Shown here: piece by piece, positions 24,615 through 32,166 of the stretch
Layout of the letters: the number at the start of each line of letters is the position of its first letter
How positions within the stretch are numbered: the first letter of the stretch is position 1
DNA from: Gammaproteobacteria bacterium
Lineage (GTDB): Bacteria; Pseudomonadota; Gammaproteobacteria; Pseudomonadales; Azotimanducaceae
Direction: 5' to 3'
NCBI GenBank assembly: GCA_026706385.1
Contig: JAPOYV010000027.1
Span: 1-32,594, forward strand
Length of the DNA stretch: 32,594 nt
Notes under the pieces: model-generated
Told to the model about the DNA's origin: nothing
Database searches by the model: none
The model's input: only the letters and a program-made list of their open reading frames with translations
Program-made: the position numbers and the translations under genes

Positions 24615-25766
24615 CTAGATCGCAATGTCCCGCGTGTTGTAATCCCGGATCACGGTCTCGAACGTCTCGGGACTCCATCGGTACTCGTCGGCAGAGTCCT
24701 TGAGCGGCTGATAGACGAACGGCCTCTCCTCCCGGTACTCCTGTCGCCTGGCGTCGATGGCCACCTGGATCACGCGGGCCCGGGCGTCGATGAAGTCATC
24801 GTCGTAGATCACGTCCGCCGGCTGCATGAGGTGGCCGTGCTGGCCAGCGACGGCGGTGCGCCGATGCATGCCCCACGACACCGAGATCCGAAAGTCGTCC
24901 GACGTGTTCGCGAAAGAGCTGTGCAAGGTCTGGCGGTTGACGATGGTCACGTCGCCGGGCTCGCAATGGAGGGGAATGGCGTCGGGCAGTTGGTCAGAGC
25001 CGTCGTTGGCCTCAACCATCGCCTTGATGTCGACGCGCCCGAGCTTGTGGGTTCCCGGCACGACCCAGAGGCAGCTCAACGCCGATGTTCGGTTGAGCTG
25101 GACTTGGAAATTGACACCGTGGATGCCCTCGTCCCAATTCGGACTGTCCCAATGCGTCACGCCGTCCTGGTGCCAGGCCACCGAGCCGCCGAGACCCGGC
25201 TGCTTGACGAAGATCGCGTCGTTGTACGGCACGAAGTCCGGGCCGTTGATGGCCTCGGCGACTGCGAGCAGATGCGGATGGCCATAGACGCGCAGGCCCG
25301 AACGGAAGAGTTGGCACATGCCAGCGATGGTCTGGATGACGTACTCCGGCGCGCCCCGGGCCGGAACCGCTTCGGCCATCTTGCTTTGGTGGCGACCGTG
25401 CGACGCCCCCGTGCCGCCGACCGGATCCGAGAGCGGCTTCACGAACGAGTAGGGGTAGCGCTTCATGTCGATGCCGACAGCGGGCCTGCCCGCGGCGTCG
25501 ACGGTCTGTCCGGGCCCAACGGGCGCGTGAGCCAGCAGGTCGTTGACGTCGCGGCGCAGCTCGTCGACTTCGGTCGACCTAAGCACGTCGGTGAAAACGT
25601 AGAAACCGTGCTGCCAATAGGCGTCGACGATCTCCGGGTGGACCTTGCCGTGGTCATCGAAACGCACCGGCCCGCGGTTCCCGATGCGAACCGCGCGTTC
25701 CATCCCCTTCCGGGCATAGCGCCGCATGCGTTCGGTGTAGTCGGTGGCCTCGAGGCGTGCGTTCAT
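24615..25766 (-). CDS. Phytanoyl-CoA dioxygenase (PhyH) family protein, paralogue B
   Basis: A 383-residue Fe(II)/2-oxoglutarate dioxygenase, paralogous to the 385-residue protein at 747-1904. The iron site is H-Q-D in GGSVAWHQDGVTHWD and the distal His in TLHSSFANTSDDFR, the Arg being the 2-oxoglutarate ligand. Shared landmarks are YWQHGFYVF, VKPLSDPVGGT, HGRHQSKM, LWVVPGTH and the C-terminal YxYQPLxxS-type segment. Its ATG overlaps the stop of the upstream beta-lactamase-fold gene by four bases (ATGA), so translation is coupled. The partner genes of the two paralogues differ, so they probably act on different substrates. Confidence 0.92.
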   Translation of the reverse strand: MNARLEATDYTERMRRYARKGMERAVRIGNRGPVRFDDHGKVHPEIVDAYWQHGFYVFTDVLRSTEVDELRRDVNDLLAHAPVGPGQTVDAAGRPAVGIDMKRYPYSFVKPLSDPVGGTGASHGRHQSKMAEAVPARGAPEYVIQTIAGMCQLFRSGLRVYGHPHLLAVAEAINGPDFVPYNDAIFVKQPGLGGSVAWHQDGVTHWDSPNWDEGIHGVNFQVQLNRTSALSCLWVVPGTHKLGRVDIKAMVEANDGSDQLPDAIPLHCEPGDVTIVNRQTLHSSFANTSDDFRISVSWGMHRRTAVAGQHGHLMQPADVIYDDDFIDARARVIQVAIDARRQEYREERPFVYQPLKDSADEYRWSPETFETVIRDYNTRDIAI

Positions 25767-26926
25767 CCTGCTGCTGCCACACCGGCCACCCGGTTGGAGA
25801 TGCTCACCCCGCGCCGACCCAAGCGCAGCGGGTTGCGGTCGTGTCCATTGGTGCAGTAGCCGATCGACACGCCGGTCTCGGGATCGCCCCAGGCGATCTG
25901 CCCGCCCGCACCGCCATGGCCAAACGCGAGCGGCGAGTTGCTGTGGCCGAATCCGCGCAGGTTGCGCCCCTTGTCCCCCGCGATGACGATCCCCAAACCC
26001 CGGTTCACGGGATGGCCCGCATACGGATCACGCAGATCGCCGGAACGAACCTGCCGCGCCATCTGCAGCGTGTCGTCACGCCAGACGCGACGGCCAGTGG
26101 CGCTCCCGCCGTGAATGAGTGCCTGGTAGAAGAGCGCCAGGTCGGCAGCGGTCATGATGCCCCCGCCGCCCGCGGTCGGAGCCGCGCGGACCTCCGGGCG
26201 ATTGAAACTCAAAATCGCATCCTCGGTGACTTCCGTGACCGGCGGTTCAGGGATGCCGAGACGGGCGTAGTCCGCGCTCGACATCGGCTCGCCGCTGTGG
26301 ACGATCTCGGCAACACGACCGTTCTGCTCGGCGGGCAGGCCCACGTACATGTCCGCCAGGCCCAAGGGCTCCGCAATCTCGCCGCGCACGAACTCGATGA
26401 AATCGCGTCCGCTCCGCCGTTCGATGATCTCAGCGATCACCCACATGCTCGACGACGGGTGGTACTCGAAACGCGAACCCGGCTCCCAGTTCAGGCGCCA
26501 CTGCGCGAATCGCCCCAGGCGGCGGTTGCGGTCGAACCAGTCGGTGGGGCGAAAAGGCGCGCTCGGGAACCCCGCGGTGTGCAGGAACAACTGTTCCACG
26601 GTGACCACGTCCTTACCGTTCGTGCCGAACTCGGGGACGATGTCCGCGACGCGCTCGTCCACGGACAGATCGCCGGATTCGATCAGGAGCCAGCCAGCCG
26701 CGGACGTGATCGCCTTGGTGGACGAGAAGACGCAGTAGAGCGAGTTGTTCGTGGCATCGCCGAAGGTCTCGAACAACGCCAGTTTGCCTTCCCGCGCGAC
26801 GGCGATCTGCGCCGAGGGCAGCACGCCTTCGTCCACTTCCTGGCGGACGCGGGCGACCACCGCGGCCAGTCTCTCGGGGTCCACACCGACGGACTCGGGG
26901 GATGCGATGAAATCGGGGTTGGGCAA
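25763..26926 (-). CDS. Serine hydrolase of the class C beta-lactamase fold
   Basis: A 387-residue member of the beta-lactamase/esterase EstB/D-aminopeptidase superfamily. The nucleophile motif S-x-x-K is SSTK in YCVFSSTKAITSAAG; the Tyr of the second motif is in RFEYHPSSSMW; GHGGAGGQ occupies the place of the third motif (usually K-T-G or H-x-G). These features suit an esterase or amidase more than a true beta-lactamase. No signal peptide is seen, so it is probably cytoplasmic. I choose the TTG at 26926, four bases after GGAGG; a GTG at 26971 lies upstream of the predicted transcription start. It overlaps the PhyH-B start by four bases. Confidence 0.88.
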   Translation of the reverse strand: MPNPDFIASPESVGVDPERLAAVVARVRQEVDEGVLPSAQIAVAREGKLALFETFGDATNNSLYCVFSSTKAITSAAGWLLIESGDLSVDERVADIVPEFGTNGKDVVTVEQLFLHTAGFPSAPFRPTDWFDRNRRLGRFAQWRLNWEPGSRFEYHPSSSMWVIAEIIERRSGRDFIEFVRGEIAEPLGLADMYVGLPAEQNGRVAEIVHSGEPMSSADYARLGIPEPPVTEVTEDAILSFNRPEVRAAPTAGGGGIMTAADLALFYQALIHGGSATGRRVWRDDTLQMARQVRSGDLRDPYAGHPVNRGLGIVIAGDKGRNLRGFGHSNSPLAFGHGGAGGQIAWGDPETGVSIGYCTNGHDRNPLRLGRRGVSISNRVAGVAAAG

Positions 26927-26957
26927 GCTGCCTCCGCTCTTTCTCGGTCTTGCGGCC

Positions 26958-26985
26958 AGTATAGCCGTCACCGGATGGGCACCAA
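26958..26985 (-). promoter_or_regulatory. Sigma-70-like promoter for the hydrolase-PhyH-B operon
   Basis: On the minus strand, TTGGTG (26985-26980) and TATACT (26963-26958) are separated by 16 bases. The -10 ends 31 bases before the TTG start at 26926, giving a leader of about 25 bases. It lies across the end of the upstream DUF4430 gene. Confidence 0.5.
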
Positions 26986-27360
26986 CTCCCAGCGAATGTG
27001 CATGTTGGCCTCGATATCGAGATCGGCAATACCGCGCGTTGCCCGTTCGCCGTCGATCACGAGTTCCCAGAACATCCCGTCCGGCGCGGCCACGCCGCAG
27101 AGACTGGTGACGAACACGCCGGCGCCCGGGTAGCTGCGGTATTCCACAGCCACGACGCTCTCGATGAACGCCAGGGCGTCGGTGCCCGGCGCGACGTCGC
27201 GGCGGATCGAGACCGCAAGGCCGCTCACGGTCAACTCGTCACGAATCTCCAGGTGGACCGATACGACCGCCGGCGCGGCCACCGCGTGGCACGCCAGAAC
27301 GACGGCAACGCATGTCGCGAGCCATGCGCCGGCCGCACGGCGTCGTCCGCACGCGCGCAT
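26968..27360 (-). CDS. Secreted DUF4430 (transcobalamin-like C-terminal domain) protein
   Basis: A 130-residue protein with a signal peptide (basic start, then WLATCVAVVLACHAVAA) and a single DUF4430-like domain. The recognisable pattern is GVFVTSLCGVAAPDGMFWEL followed by IDGERATRGIADLDI and a closing strand IRWELV. DUF4430 is the beta domain of transcobalamin and intrinsic factor and also occurs in bacterial surface proteins. The ATG at 27360 lacks a strong Shine-Dalgarno, but the gene begins only 8 bases after the DUF6580-type membrane protein and is probably translated from the same mRNA. The function is not established; ligand capture for the neighbouring membrane protein is an inference. 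Confidence 0.75.
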   Translation of the reverse strand: MRACGRRRAAGAWLATCVAVVLACHAVAAPAVVSVHLEIRDELTVSGLAVSIRRDVAPGTDALAFIESVVAVEYRSYPGAGVFVTSLCGVAAPDGMFWELVIDGERATRGIADLDIEANMHIRWELVPIR

Positions 27361-27368
27361 GCGCGGAG

Positions 27369-27923
27369 TCAGGCCGGTAGCAGCCGGTCCGTAGAAAGGG
27401 ACTCGCCCCGCGATGCCCGCGCACCCAACCGGAACGCGCCGAAGAGCACGGCCGACCAGAACAGGTTGCCCGCGAGCGTCCATTTCAGGAACGGCAACCC
27501 GGCCACGTAGCTCGCCAGCAGGCCGTCGGCCGTCGGCGGATAGCTTGAGCCGAAGTACCACACGGCCGCGTTGGTCGTGAGGTAGAAGCCCACGCCGGCG
27601 CCGATCGCGGCCGCGCCGATGCGCAACGCCGTCGGCGAGGGCGCGATAAACCGACGGGCCGCAAGCGGCAGCAGCAGCGAGGCATAGACCGTGACCATGA
27701 CGCCGAGGTCGTAGAAGCCGAGCAGGGCGTCGCCGATCCCCATACCGAGCACGACGACCAGGCCGACCTGCCAATGGCGCGCGAGGACCAGGCAGCCGAC
27801 GAGCGCCACTGCAGCCACGGGCGCGAAGTTCGGCGGATGCGGGAGTAGCCGCGCGACCACGCACAGGGCGATCAACGCAAAGGCCACCAGAAGCACTAAC
27901 GACGTACGGTTCTTCCCTTGCAT
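27369..27923 (-). CDS. DUF6580-type integral membrane protein (putative transporter subunit)
   Basis: A 184-residue membrane protein with about six helices. The conserved N-terminal block ARLLPHPPNFAPVAAVAL and the later block FLKWTLAGNLFWSAVLFG match the DUF6580 family of putative transport proteins, whose size and topology resemble ECF-transporter S components. GVGFYLTTNAAVWYFGSSYP is a second typical stretch. I choose the ATG at 27923 over an in-frame TTG ten codons up. A -10 candidate lies 29 bases upstream. The partner gene encodes a secreted DUF4430 protein; no ECF ATPase genes are in the window. Confidence 0.8.
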   Translation of the reverse strand: MQGKNRTSLVLLVAFALIALCVVARLLPHPPNFAPVAAVALVGCLVLARHWQVGLVVVLGMGIGDALLGFYDLGVMVTVYASLLLPLAARRFIAPSPTALRIGAAAIGAGVGFYLTTNAAVWYFGSSYPPTADGLLASYVAGLPFLKWTLAGNLFWSAVLFGAFRLGARASRGESLSTDRLLPA

Positions 27924-27952
27924 GGACGGTCTCGTTGCCCAGTTCAGGTGCA

Positions 27953-27958
27953 ATCATA
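27953..27958 (-). promoter_or_regulatory. Candidate -10 box for the DUF6580-DUF4430 pair
   Basis: TATGAT on the minus strand lies 29 bases before the ATG at 27923, inside GGCGCTATGATT (27952-27963). This is identical over 12 bases to the element at 24427-24438. Confidence 0.4.
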
Positions 27959-27978
27959 GCGCCTGTCGGGTCGCGATA

Positions 27979-27994
27979 GGTGCATGCACCGGTG
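27979..27994. promoter_or_regulatory. Overlapping palindromes (possible operator)
   Basis: GGTGCATGCACC (27979-27990) is a perfect 12-bp palindrome and overlaps CACCGGTG (27987-27994), a perfect 8-bp palindrome. They lie about 20 bases upstream of the -10 candidate at 27953-27958, where a regulator would bind. Confidence 0.4.
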
Positions 27995-28101
27995 GAAGTA
28001 GCCGTCCCTTTGCGCCTAGTATTCCCGGCTCTCAAGGGCTCATTGAGACCCGTTCAACCGCAGCGGTAACGCATAAGTGCCCCACGGCTCGGGCATGCCG
28101 T

Positions 28102-28137
28102 CTCGCGTAGCGAGGCGCCTTCGCTCCGCTATGCGCC
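28102..28137. repeat. Small hairpins, REP-like
   Basis: CTCGC-GTA-GCGAG (28102-28114) is followed by a GGCGC/GCGCC stem (28114-28118 with 28133-28137) around an imperfect AGCG/CGCT-rich centre. The 310-base stretch 27924-28233 holds no gene, only this, the palindromes above and the inverted repeat at 28169-28222. Confidence 0.45.
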
Positions 28138-28168
28138 TACCCCGCCTTCGGCCCAGCCCCGCCGCCGA

Positions 28169-28222
28169 TTATGGAACAAACGCCGCCGGTCGCGTACGCT
28201 CCCTCTGGCGCTTATTCCATAA
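28169..28222. repeat. 16-bp inverted repeat before the LLM-B gene
   Basis: Arms TTATGGAACAAACGCC (28169-28184) and GGCGCTTATTCCATAA (28207-28222) match at 14 of 16 positions around a 22-base loop. Both mismatches become G-U pairs in minus-strand RNA. The right arm ends just before the Shine-Dalgarno of the gene starting at 28234. Confidence 0.7.
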
Positions 28223-28233
28223 AAGGGGGAAGG

Positions 28234-29142
28234 ATGTTCGGATCGCAACTCGTCAACGAGCAGGCGACGTGGGAGGAAATCAAGGCCGTGCTGGAGGTCA
28301 TGGAGGCCGGTCGGTGGACGAGCGTATTCGCCTACGACCACTTCATCCCCCCGTGGCATCGCACCGACGAGGTCATGGAGCACGAACTGCTGCCGACGCT
28401 GGAGGGCTGGTCCTTGCTGGCTTCGGTGGCGGCGGTCACCGAAAAGCTGAAACTCGGGATCCTGGTCTCCGGCAACACGTACCGAAACCCCGCGCTGATG
28501 GCCAAGATGGCGGCCACCATCGATGTCGTCTCCCACGGCCGCGTGATGCTCGGCATCGGTGCGGGCTGGAACGTCCGCGAGCACGAAGCCTACGGCTGGG
28601 AGTTCCCGCCGATGCGCGAGCGTTCGGACCGCCTGGAAGAGGCCTGCGCGCTGATCCGGATGCTGTTCCATTCCGAGGACCGCGTGGACTTCAAAGGCCA
28701 GTACTACTCGCTGAAGCAAGCCGCGTTCGCGCCGCGCCAAGGTGGCGAGAATCCCATACCGATCATGGTGGGCGGCACGGGCGAGAGACGCACCCTGAAG
28801 ACGCTGGCGATGTACGGCGACATCATGAACGTCATCGCGAGCCCCGAGCGCGTCAAGCATCTCAACGGCGTCCTGGAGCGCCACTGCGAGGCCGTCGGAC
28901 GGAACCCCGCCGAGATCGAACGGACGCTCCACGTGCCTATCCGGATCATCCGCGACGAGCAGAAGGCCAAGCAGGCCCGCGGCGACAACGACTGGGCCAT
29001 GATGGGCTCGCCGCAATACGTGATCGACCGCATTGCCGATTTCGCGGCCCTGGGGATCACGGAGTTCACGCCGCAGATCCGGCCGCAGAAGCCGGAGGTG
29101 TACCAGGAACTCGACGAGGAAGTGTTCGCCGCGTTTGACTAA
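28234..29142 (+). CDS. LLM class (luciferase-like) F420/FMN-dependent oxidoreductase, copy B
   Basis: A 302-residue TIM-barrel flavin or F420-dependent oxidoreductase. Landmarks shared with copy A at 22835-23746 are MEAGRW, YDHFIPPW, LGILVSGNTYRNPALMAKM, GRVMLGIGAGWNVREHEAYG, RSDRLEEACALIRMLF and PIMVGGTGERRTLK. An upstream in-frame ATG at 28171 lies inside the inverted repeat; the ATG at 28234 follows GGGGGAAGG directly and matches the start of copy A, so I use it. It stands alone, facing the MmcQ gene. The substrate and cofactor are not decidable here. Confidence 0.92.
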   Translation: MFGSQLVNEQATWEEIKAVLEVMEAGRWTSVFAYDHFIPPWHRTDEVMEHELLPTLEGWSLLASVAAVTEKLKLGILVSGNTYRNPALMAKMAATIDVVSHGRVMLGIGAGWNVREHEAYGWEFPPMRERSDRLEEACALIRMLFHSEDRVDFKGQYYSLKQAAFAPRQGGENPIPIMVGGTGERRTLKTLAMYGDIMNVIASPERVKHLNGVLERHCEAVGRNPAEIERTLHVPIRIIRDEQKAKQARGDNDWAMMGSPQYVIDRIADFAALGITEFTPQIRPQKPEVYQELDEEVFAAFD

Positions 29143-29169
29143 AAGGACGGTGACATCCCGAACCCGACT

Positions 29170-29193
29170 GGGCGCGGCGCGCCTTCGGCGCCC
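29170..29193. terminator. GC-rich hairpin between convergent genes
   Basis: GGGCGC (29170-29175) and GCGCCC (29188-29193) can pair around a GC-rich loop between the stop codons at 29142 and 29197. There is no T-run, so its role as a two-way terminator is uncertain. Confidence 0.3.
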
Positions 29194-29196
29194 GCG

Positions 29197-29598
29197 TCAA
29201 TCGGCCGAGGCGGCATCGTAGTCCTTGATTAGCCGCGGCGGGGCGGCGATCCGCCAAGCGCGCTCGACGATGTCGGGCATGGCGTCCCAGCGAACGGTCT
29301 CGAGGTTGATCAGCACCATCGGGTAGTCGGCGTAGTGATCCGTGATGTAGAACGTCTCGGGGGCCGCCTGCAGGAGCATCTCGCGCTCCACGAAGTCGCA
29401 CCGGATGGCGAGGCCGCCTTCGGCCTCGGACCGTAGCCTCGCCAGCAGTTTTCGCTTGACCTTGATCGCGGGCGTACCGTAGCTGCGGCTGACTTCCACG
29501 CCGGGGAGGCGTTCCGCTATGGCGACGACTTTCGCGAACAGCGCCGCGAGTTCTTCGCTCGGCGGAAACTTGATCGGTACCGGCTCTCGGACTGCCAC
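29197..29598 (-). CDS. MmcQ/YjbR family protein (DUF419)
   Basis: A 133-residue protein of the MmcQ/YjbR family, which has a double-wing fold resembling CyaY and is often annotated as DNA-binding. Typical features are VEVSRSYGTPAIKVKRKLLA, FYITDHYADYPMVLINL, and the final helix DIVERAWRIAAPPRLIKDY. The start is the GTG at 29598, six bases after GAGGA. It is a single gene, convergent with the LLM-B gene and divergent from the cysteine synthase gene. The role is not established in the family. Confidence 0.88.
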   Translation of the reverse strand: MAVREPVPIKFPPSEELAALFAKVVAIAERLPGVEVSRSYGTPAIKVKRKLLARLRSEAEGGLAIRCDFVEREMLLQAAPETFYITDHYADYPMVLINLETVRWDAMPDIVERAWRIAAPPRLIKDYDAASAD

Positions 29599-29684
29599 GC
29601 TTCATCCTCATCGACGGGTCGGCTATTCAAACACGCCCCGCGCTCGTGGTCAGCGCCGAAACAGGCCAACGAGCACGCGTACCG

Positions 29685-29690
29685 TATAAA
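29685..29690 (+). promoter_or_regulatory. Possible -10 box of the cysteine synthase gene
   Basis: TATAAA lies 34 bases before the ATG at 29725 in a short, otherwise GC-rich upstream region. No clear -35 is seen. Confidence 0.3.
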
Positions 29691-29724
29691 CTCGCCTTCA
29701 ACAACAAGGGTTCTTAGGTCGTTC

Positions 29725-30702
29725 ATGCACATCACTGCCGACTTCGCCGCCGCCGTCGGCAAAACGCCGCTGATCCGGCTCAACCGGTTGTCGGAGGAGA
29801 CGGGCTGCGAGATTCTCGGCAAGGCAGAGTTCATGAATCCCGGCGGCTCGGTCAAGGATCGCGCAGCACTCTGGATCGTTCGGGAACACGAGAAGAGCGG
29901 TGCACTCCAACCCGGCGGCACGGTCGTGGAAGGCACTGCCGGCAATACCGGCATTGGCCTCGCACACATCTGCAATGCGCGCGGCTACCCGTGCGTGATC
30001 TACATGCCGGACAACCAGTCGCCGGAGAAGGTGGAGATCTTGAAGACCCTCGGCGCCGAGGTCCGCGTGGTGCCCACGGTGCCGTACCGCGACGAGATGA
30101 ACTACCAGAAACAGGCCGGTCGTTTCGCGGCCGGCCTCGACAACGGCGTGTGGGCCAACCAGTTCGACAACACCGCCAATCGCCTGGCGCACTACGAGTC
30201 CACCGGACCCGAGATCTGGCGGCAGACGGGCGGCGGCGTGGACGCCTTCGTATCCTCGGTCGGCACCGGGGGCACTCTCGCCGGGGTTGCCGCCTTCCTC
30301 AAGGAGCGCAAGGCCGACGTGCGGACCGTACTGGCCGACTGCATGGGCAGCGCCCTCTACAGCTACGTCACCACCGGGGAGGCGGTCATGAGCGAAGGAC
30401 CGTCCATCACCGAGGGCATCGGCAACAGCCGGGTGACCGACAACTTGAACGGCGCCCCCGTCGACGACGCCGTCCAGGTCACCGATCAGCAGATGGTCAC
30501 CCTCGTCTACCGTCTCCTGCGCGAGGAAGGCTGGTTCTTCGGTTCGAGCACAGGTCTGAACCTCTACGCCGCCGCGGAGGTCGCAAAGGACATGGGACCC
30601 GGACACACGGTGGTCACCATGCTCTGCGACGGCGGCGGCAAGTACCAGTCGCGGCTGTTCAACCGCGAGTGGCTCGCCGAAAAGGGGCTCAACCCCGACT
30701 GA
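29725..30702 (+). CDS. PLP-dependent cysteine synthase / CBS-like enzyme
   Basis: A 325-residue fold-type II pyridoxal-phosphate enzyme of the cysteine synthase A/cystathionine beta-synthase group, which replaces the beta-substituent of O-acetylserine (or a relative) with sulfide. The PLP lysine is in NPGGSVKDRAALW; the substrate loop is EGTAGNTGIGLA; the phosphate-binding loop is SVGTGGTLAGVA. Length is normal for CysK. A longer loop, TVPYRDEMNYQKQAGRF, and the segment MGSALYSYVTTGE depart from E. coli CysK and recall the Cys2-type branch, so the exact substrate is open. It lies 20 bases upstream of the NfeD gene and may share its transcript. Confidence 0.9.
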   Translation: MHITADFAAAVGKTPLIRLNRLSEETGCEILGKAEFMNPGGSVKDRAALWIVREHEKSGALQPGGTVVEGTAGNTGIGLAHICNARGYPCVIYMPDNQSPEKVEILKTLGAEVRVVPTVPYRDEMNYQKQAGRFAAGLDNGVWANQFDNTANRLAHYESTGPEIWRQTGGGVDAFVSSVGTGGTLAGVAAFLKERKADVRTVLADCMGSALYSYVTTGEAVMSEGPSITEGIGNSRVTDNLNGAPVDDAVQVTDQQMVTLVYRLLREEGWFFGSSTGLNLYAAAEVAKDMGPGHTVVTMLCDGGGKYQSRLFNREWLAEKGLNPD

Positions 30703-30722
30703 AACGCATGGGAGGACGCAGC

Positions 30723-32144
30723 ATGTCATTTCGTCATGTGCCCAAGCTCGCCACCCGACTCACGCTCTGTGCGCTCCTGATCTGCGGCGCCCGCCAGGCA
30801 ACGGCGGCGGAGATCTGGGTGGTGGGTCTGGAAGGCGCCATTGGACCGGCCTACGCTGACTACTTCATCCGCGCCCTGGAGCGCGGCGAGGAAGCGGGCA
30901 TCGACTTGCTGGTGCTGCGCCTCGACACGCCGGGCGGTCTCGACAAGTCCATGCGCGACATGATCAAGGCGATCCTCGCCTCGCGCGTACCGGTCGCGAC
31001 CTACGTCGCGCCCAACGGCTCGCGGGCGGCCAGCGCAGGCACCTACATCATGTACGCGAGCCACATCGCCGCCATGGCGCCGGCGACCAACATCGGCTCA
31101 TCGACCCCGGTCAGCATCGGCGGCGAGGGCGGTTCGCCGTTTCCTATTCCCGGGGCGCCCGACCCGGGCGGCGAGGAGGGCGGCGGCGAGGGTACCGAGG
31201 CGGACGAAGCAGAAGACGGAACCGAGAGCGAAGGGGCGCCCGGCGACGTGCCGCAATCGGGCACGGCGATGGAGCGCAAGGTCGTCAACGACGCCGTGTC
31301 CTACATCAAGGGTCTCGCCGAGTTGCGCGGGCGCAATGTCGAGTGGGCGGAAGCCACGGTCCGCGAAGCCTCCAACCTGACCGCATCGGAAGCCTTGGAG
31401 ATCAACGTCATCGACATCGTGGCGGACGACCTGTCCGCACTGCTGGCCGACATCGACGGGCGCACCGTGAACGCGGCCGGGATGGACGTGGTGATTGACA
31501 CAAGCGATGCGAATATCGAGTTCATCGAGCCGGATTGGCGCTACGAACTGCTCGGCGTCATCACCGATCCGAACGTCGCCTACATCCTGCTGATGATCGG
31601 CATCTACGGTCTGATCCTCGAGTTCTACAACCCGGGCATGGGCATCGGCGCGGTCGTTGGCGTCATCTGCCTGCTGCTCGGCGCCTTCGCGCTGCAGATG
31701 TTGCCGATCAATTACGCAGGCCTAGCCCTCTTGATCGTCGGGATCGGGCTGTTGGCAGCCGAGGCGTTCTCGCCGAGTTTCGGCGTGTTCGGCGTGGGCG
31801 GCGTGATAGCCTTCGTCATCGGTTCGATCATCCTCATGGACACCGACTTGCCGGGCTACCAGATCTCCTACCCGATCATCGCGGCATTCGCGTTCATCTC
31901 CGCCGGCCTCGCGCTGTTTGCCCTCGGAGCCGCCTGGCGGGCACGCAAGGCTCGGTCTGCGACTGGCAAGGAAAGCATGATCGGTGGCCGGGCCGAGGTG
32001 ATCGACGACTTCGAGGGCGAAGGCCGCGTGCGCGCCTTCGGCGAAGTCTGGCAGGCGCGCGGCGAAGTGCCGCTCGAAAAAGGCGACCGCGTGGAGATCG
32101 TCGGCGTCGACGGCGTCTGGGTGCTCGTCGAACGTGCAAGCTGA
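30723..32144 (+). CDS. NfeD-family membrane serine protease (long form)
   Basis: A 473-residue long NfeD protein: signal peptide (about 1-29), a ClpP/SppA-like protease domain, four or five membrane helices (from about residue 280), and a C-terminal OB-fold NfeDC domain ending VEIVGVDGVWVLVE. The Ser/Lys dyad should be S104 in RAASAGTYI and K186 in AMERKVVND. Between them, about residues 133-180, is a Gly/Glu/Asp/Pro-rich low-complexity insert absent from compact homologues. In Pyrococcus the NfeD protease cleaves the C-terminus of its stomatin partner. GGAGG lies seven bases before the ATG. The slipin gene follows after 22 bases, the classic pairing. Confidence 0.93.
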   Translation: MSFRHVPKLATRLTLCALLICGARQATAAEIWVVGLEGAIGPAYADYFIRALERGEEAGIDLLVLRLDTPGGLDKSMRDMIKAILASRVPVATYVAPNGSRAASAGTYIMYASHIAAMAPATNIGSSTPVSIGGEGGSPFPIPGAPDPGGEEGGGEGTEADEAEDGTESEGAPGDVPQSGTAMERKVVNDAVSYIKGLAELRGRNVEWAEATVREASNLTASEALEINVIDIVADDLSALLADIDGRTVNAAGMDVVIDTSDANIEFIEPDWRYELLGVITDPNVAYILLMIGIYGLILEFYNPGMGIGAVVGVICLLLGAFALQMLPINYAGLALLIVGIGLLAAEAFSPSFGVFGVGGVIAFVIGSIILMDTDLPGYQISYPIIAAFAFISAGLALFALGAAWRARKARSATGKESMIGGRAEVIDDFEGEGRVRAFGEVWQARGEVPLEKGDRVEIVGVDGVWVLVERAS

Positions 32145-32166
32145 ACCGACATAAGGGGTACAAGCC

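Noticed and set aside
27954-28080. GCGCAAAGGGACGG on the minus strand, reminiscent of a c-di-GMP or cobalamin riboswitch core
   Set aside because: The other conserved parts and pairings of either class cannot be found, and the likely promoter lies downstream of it.
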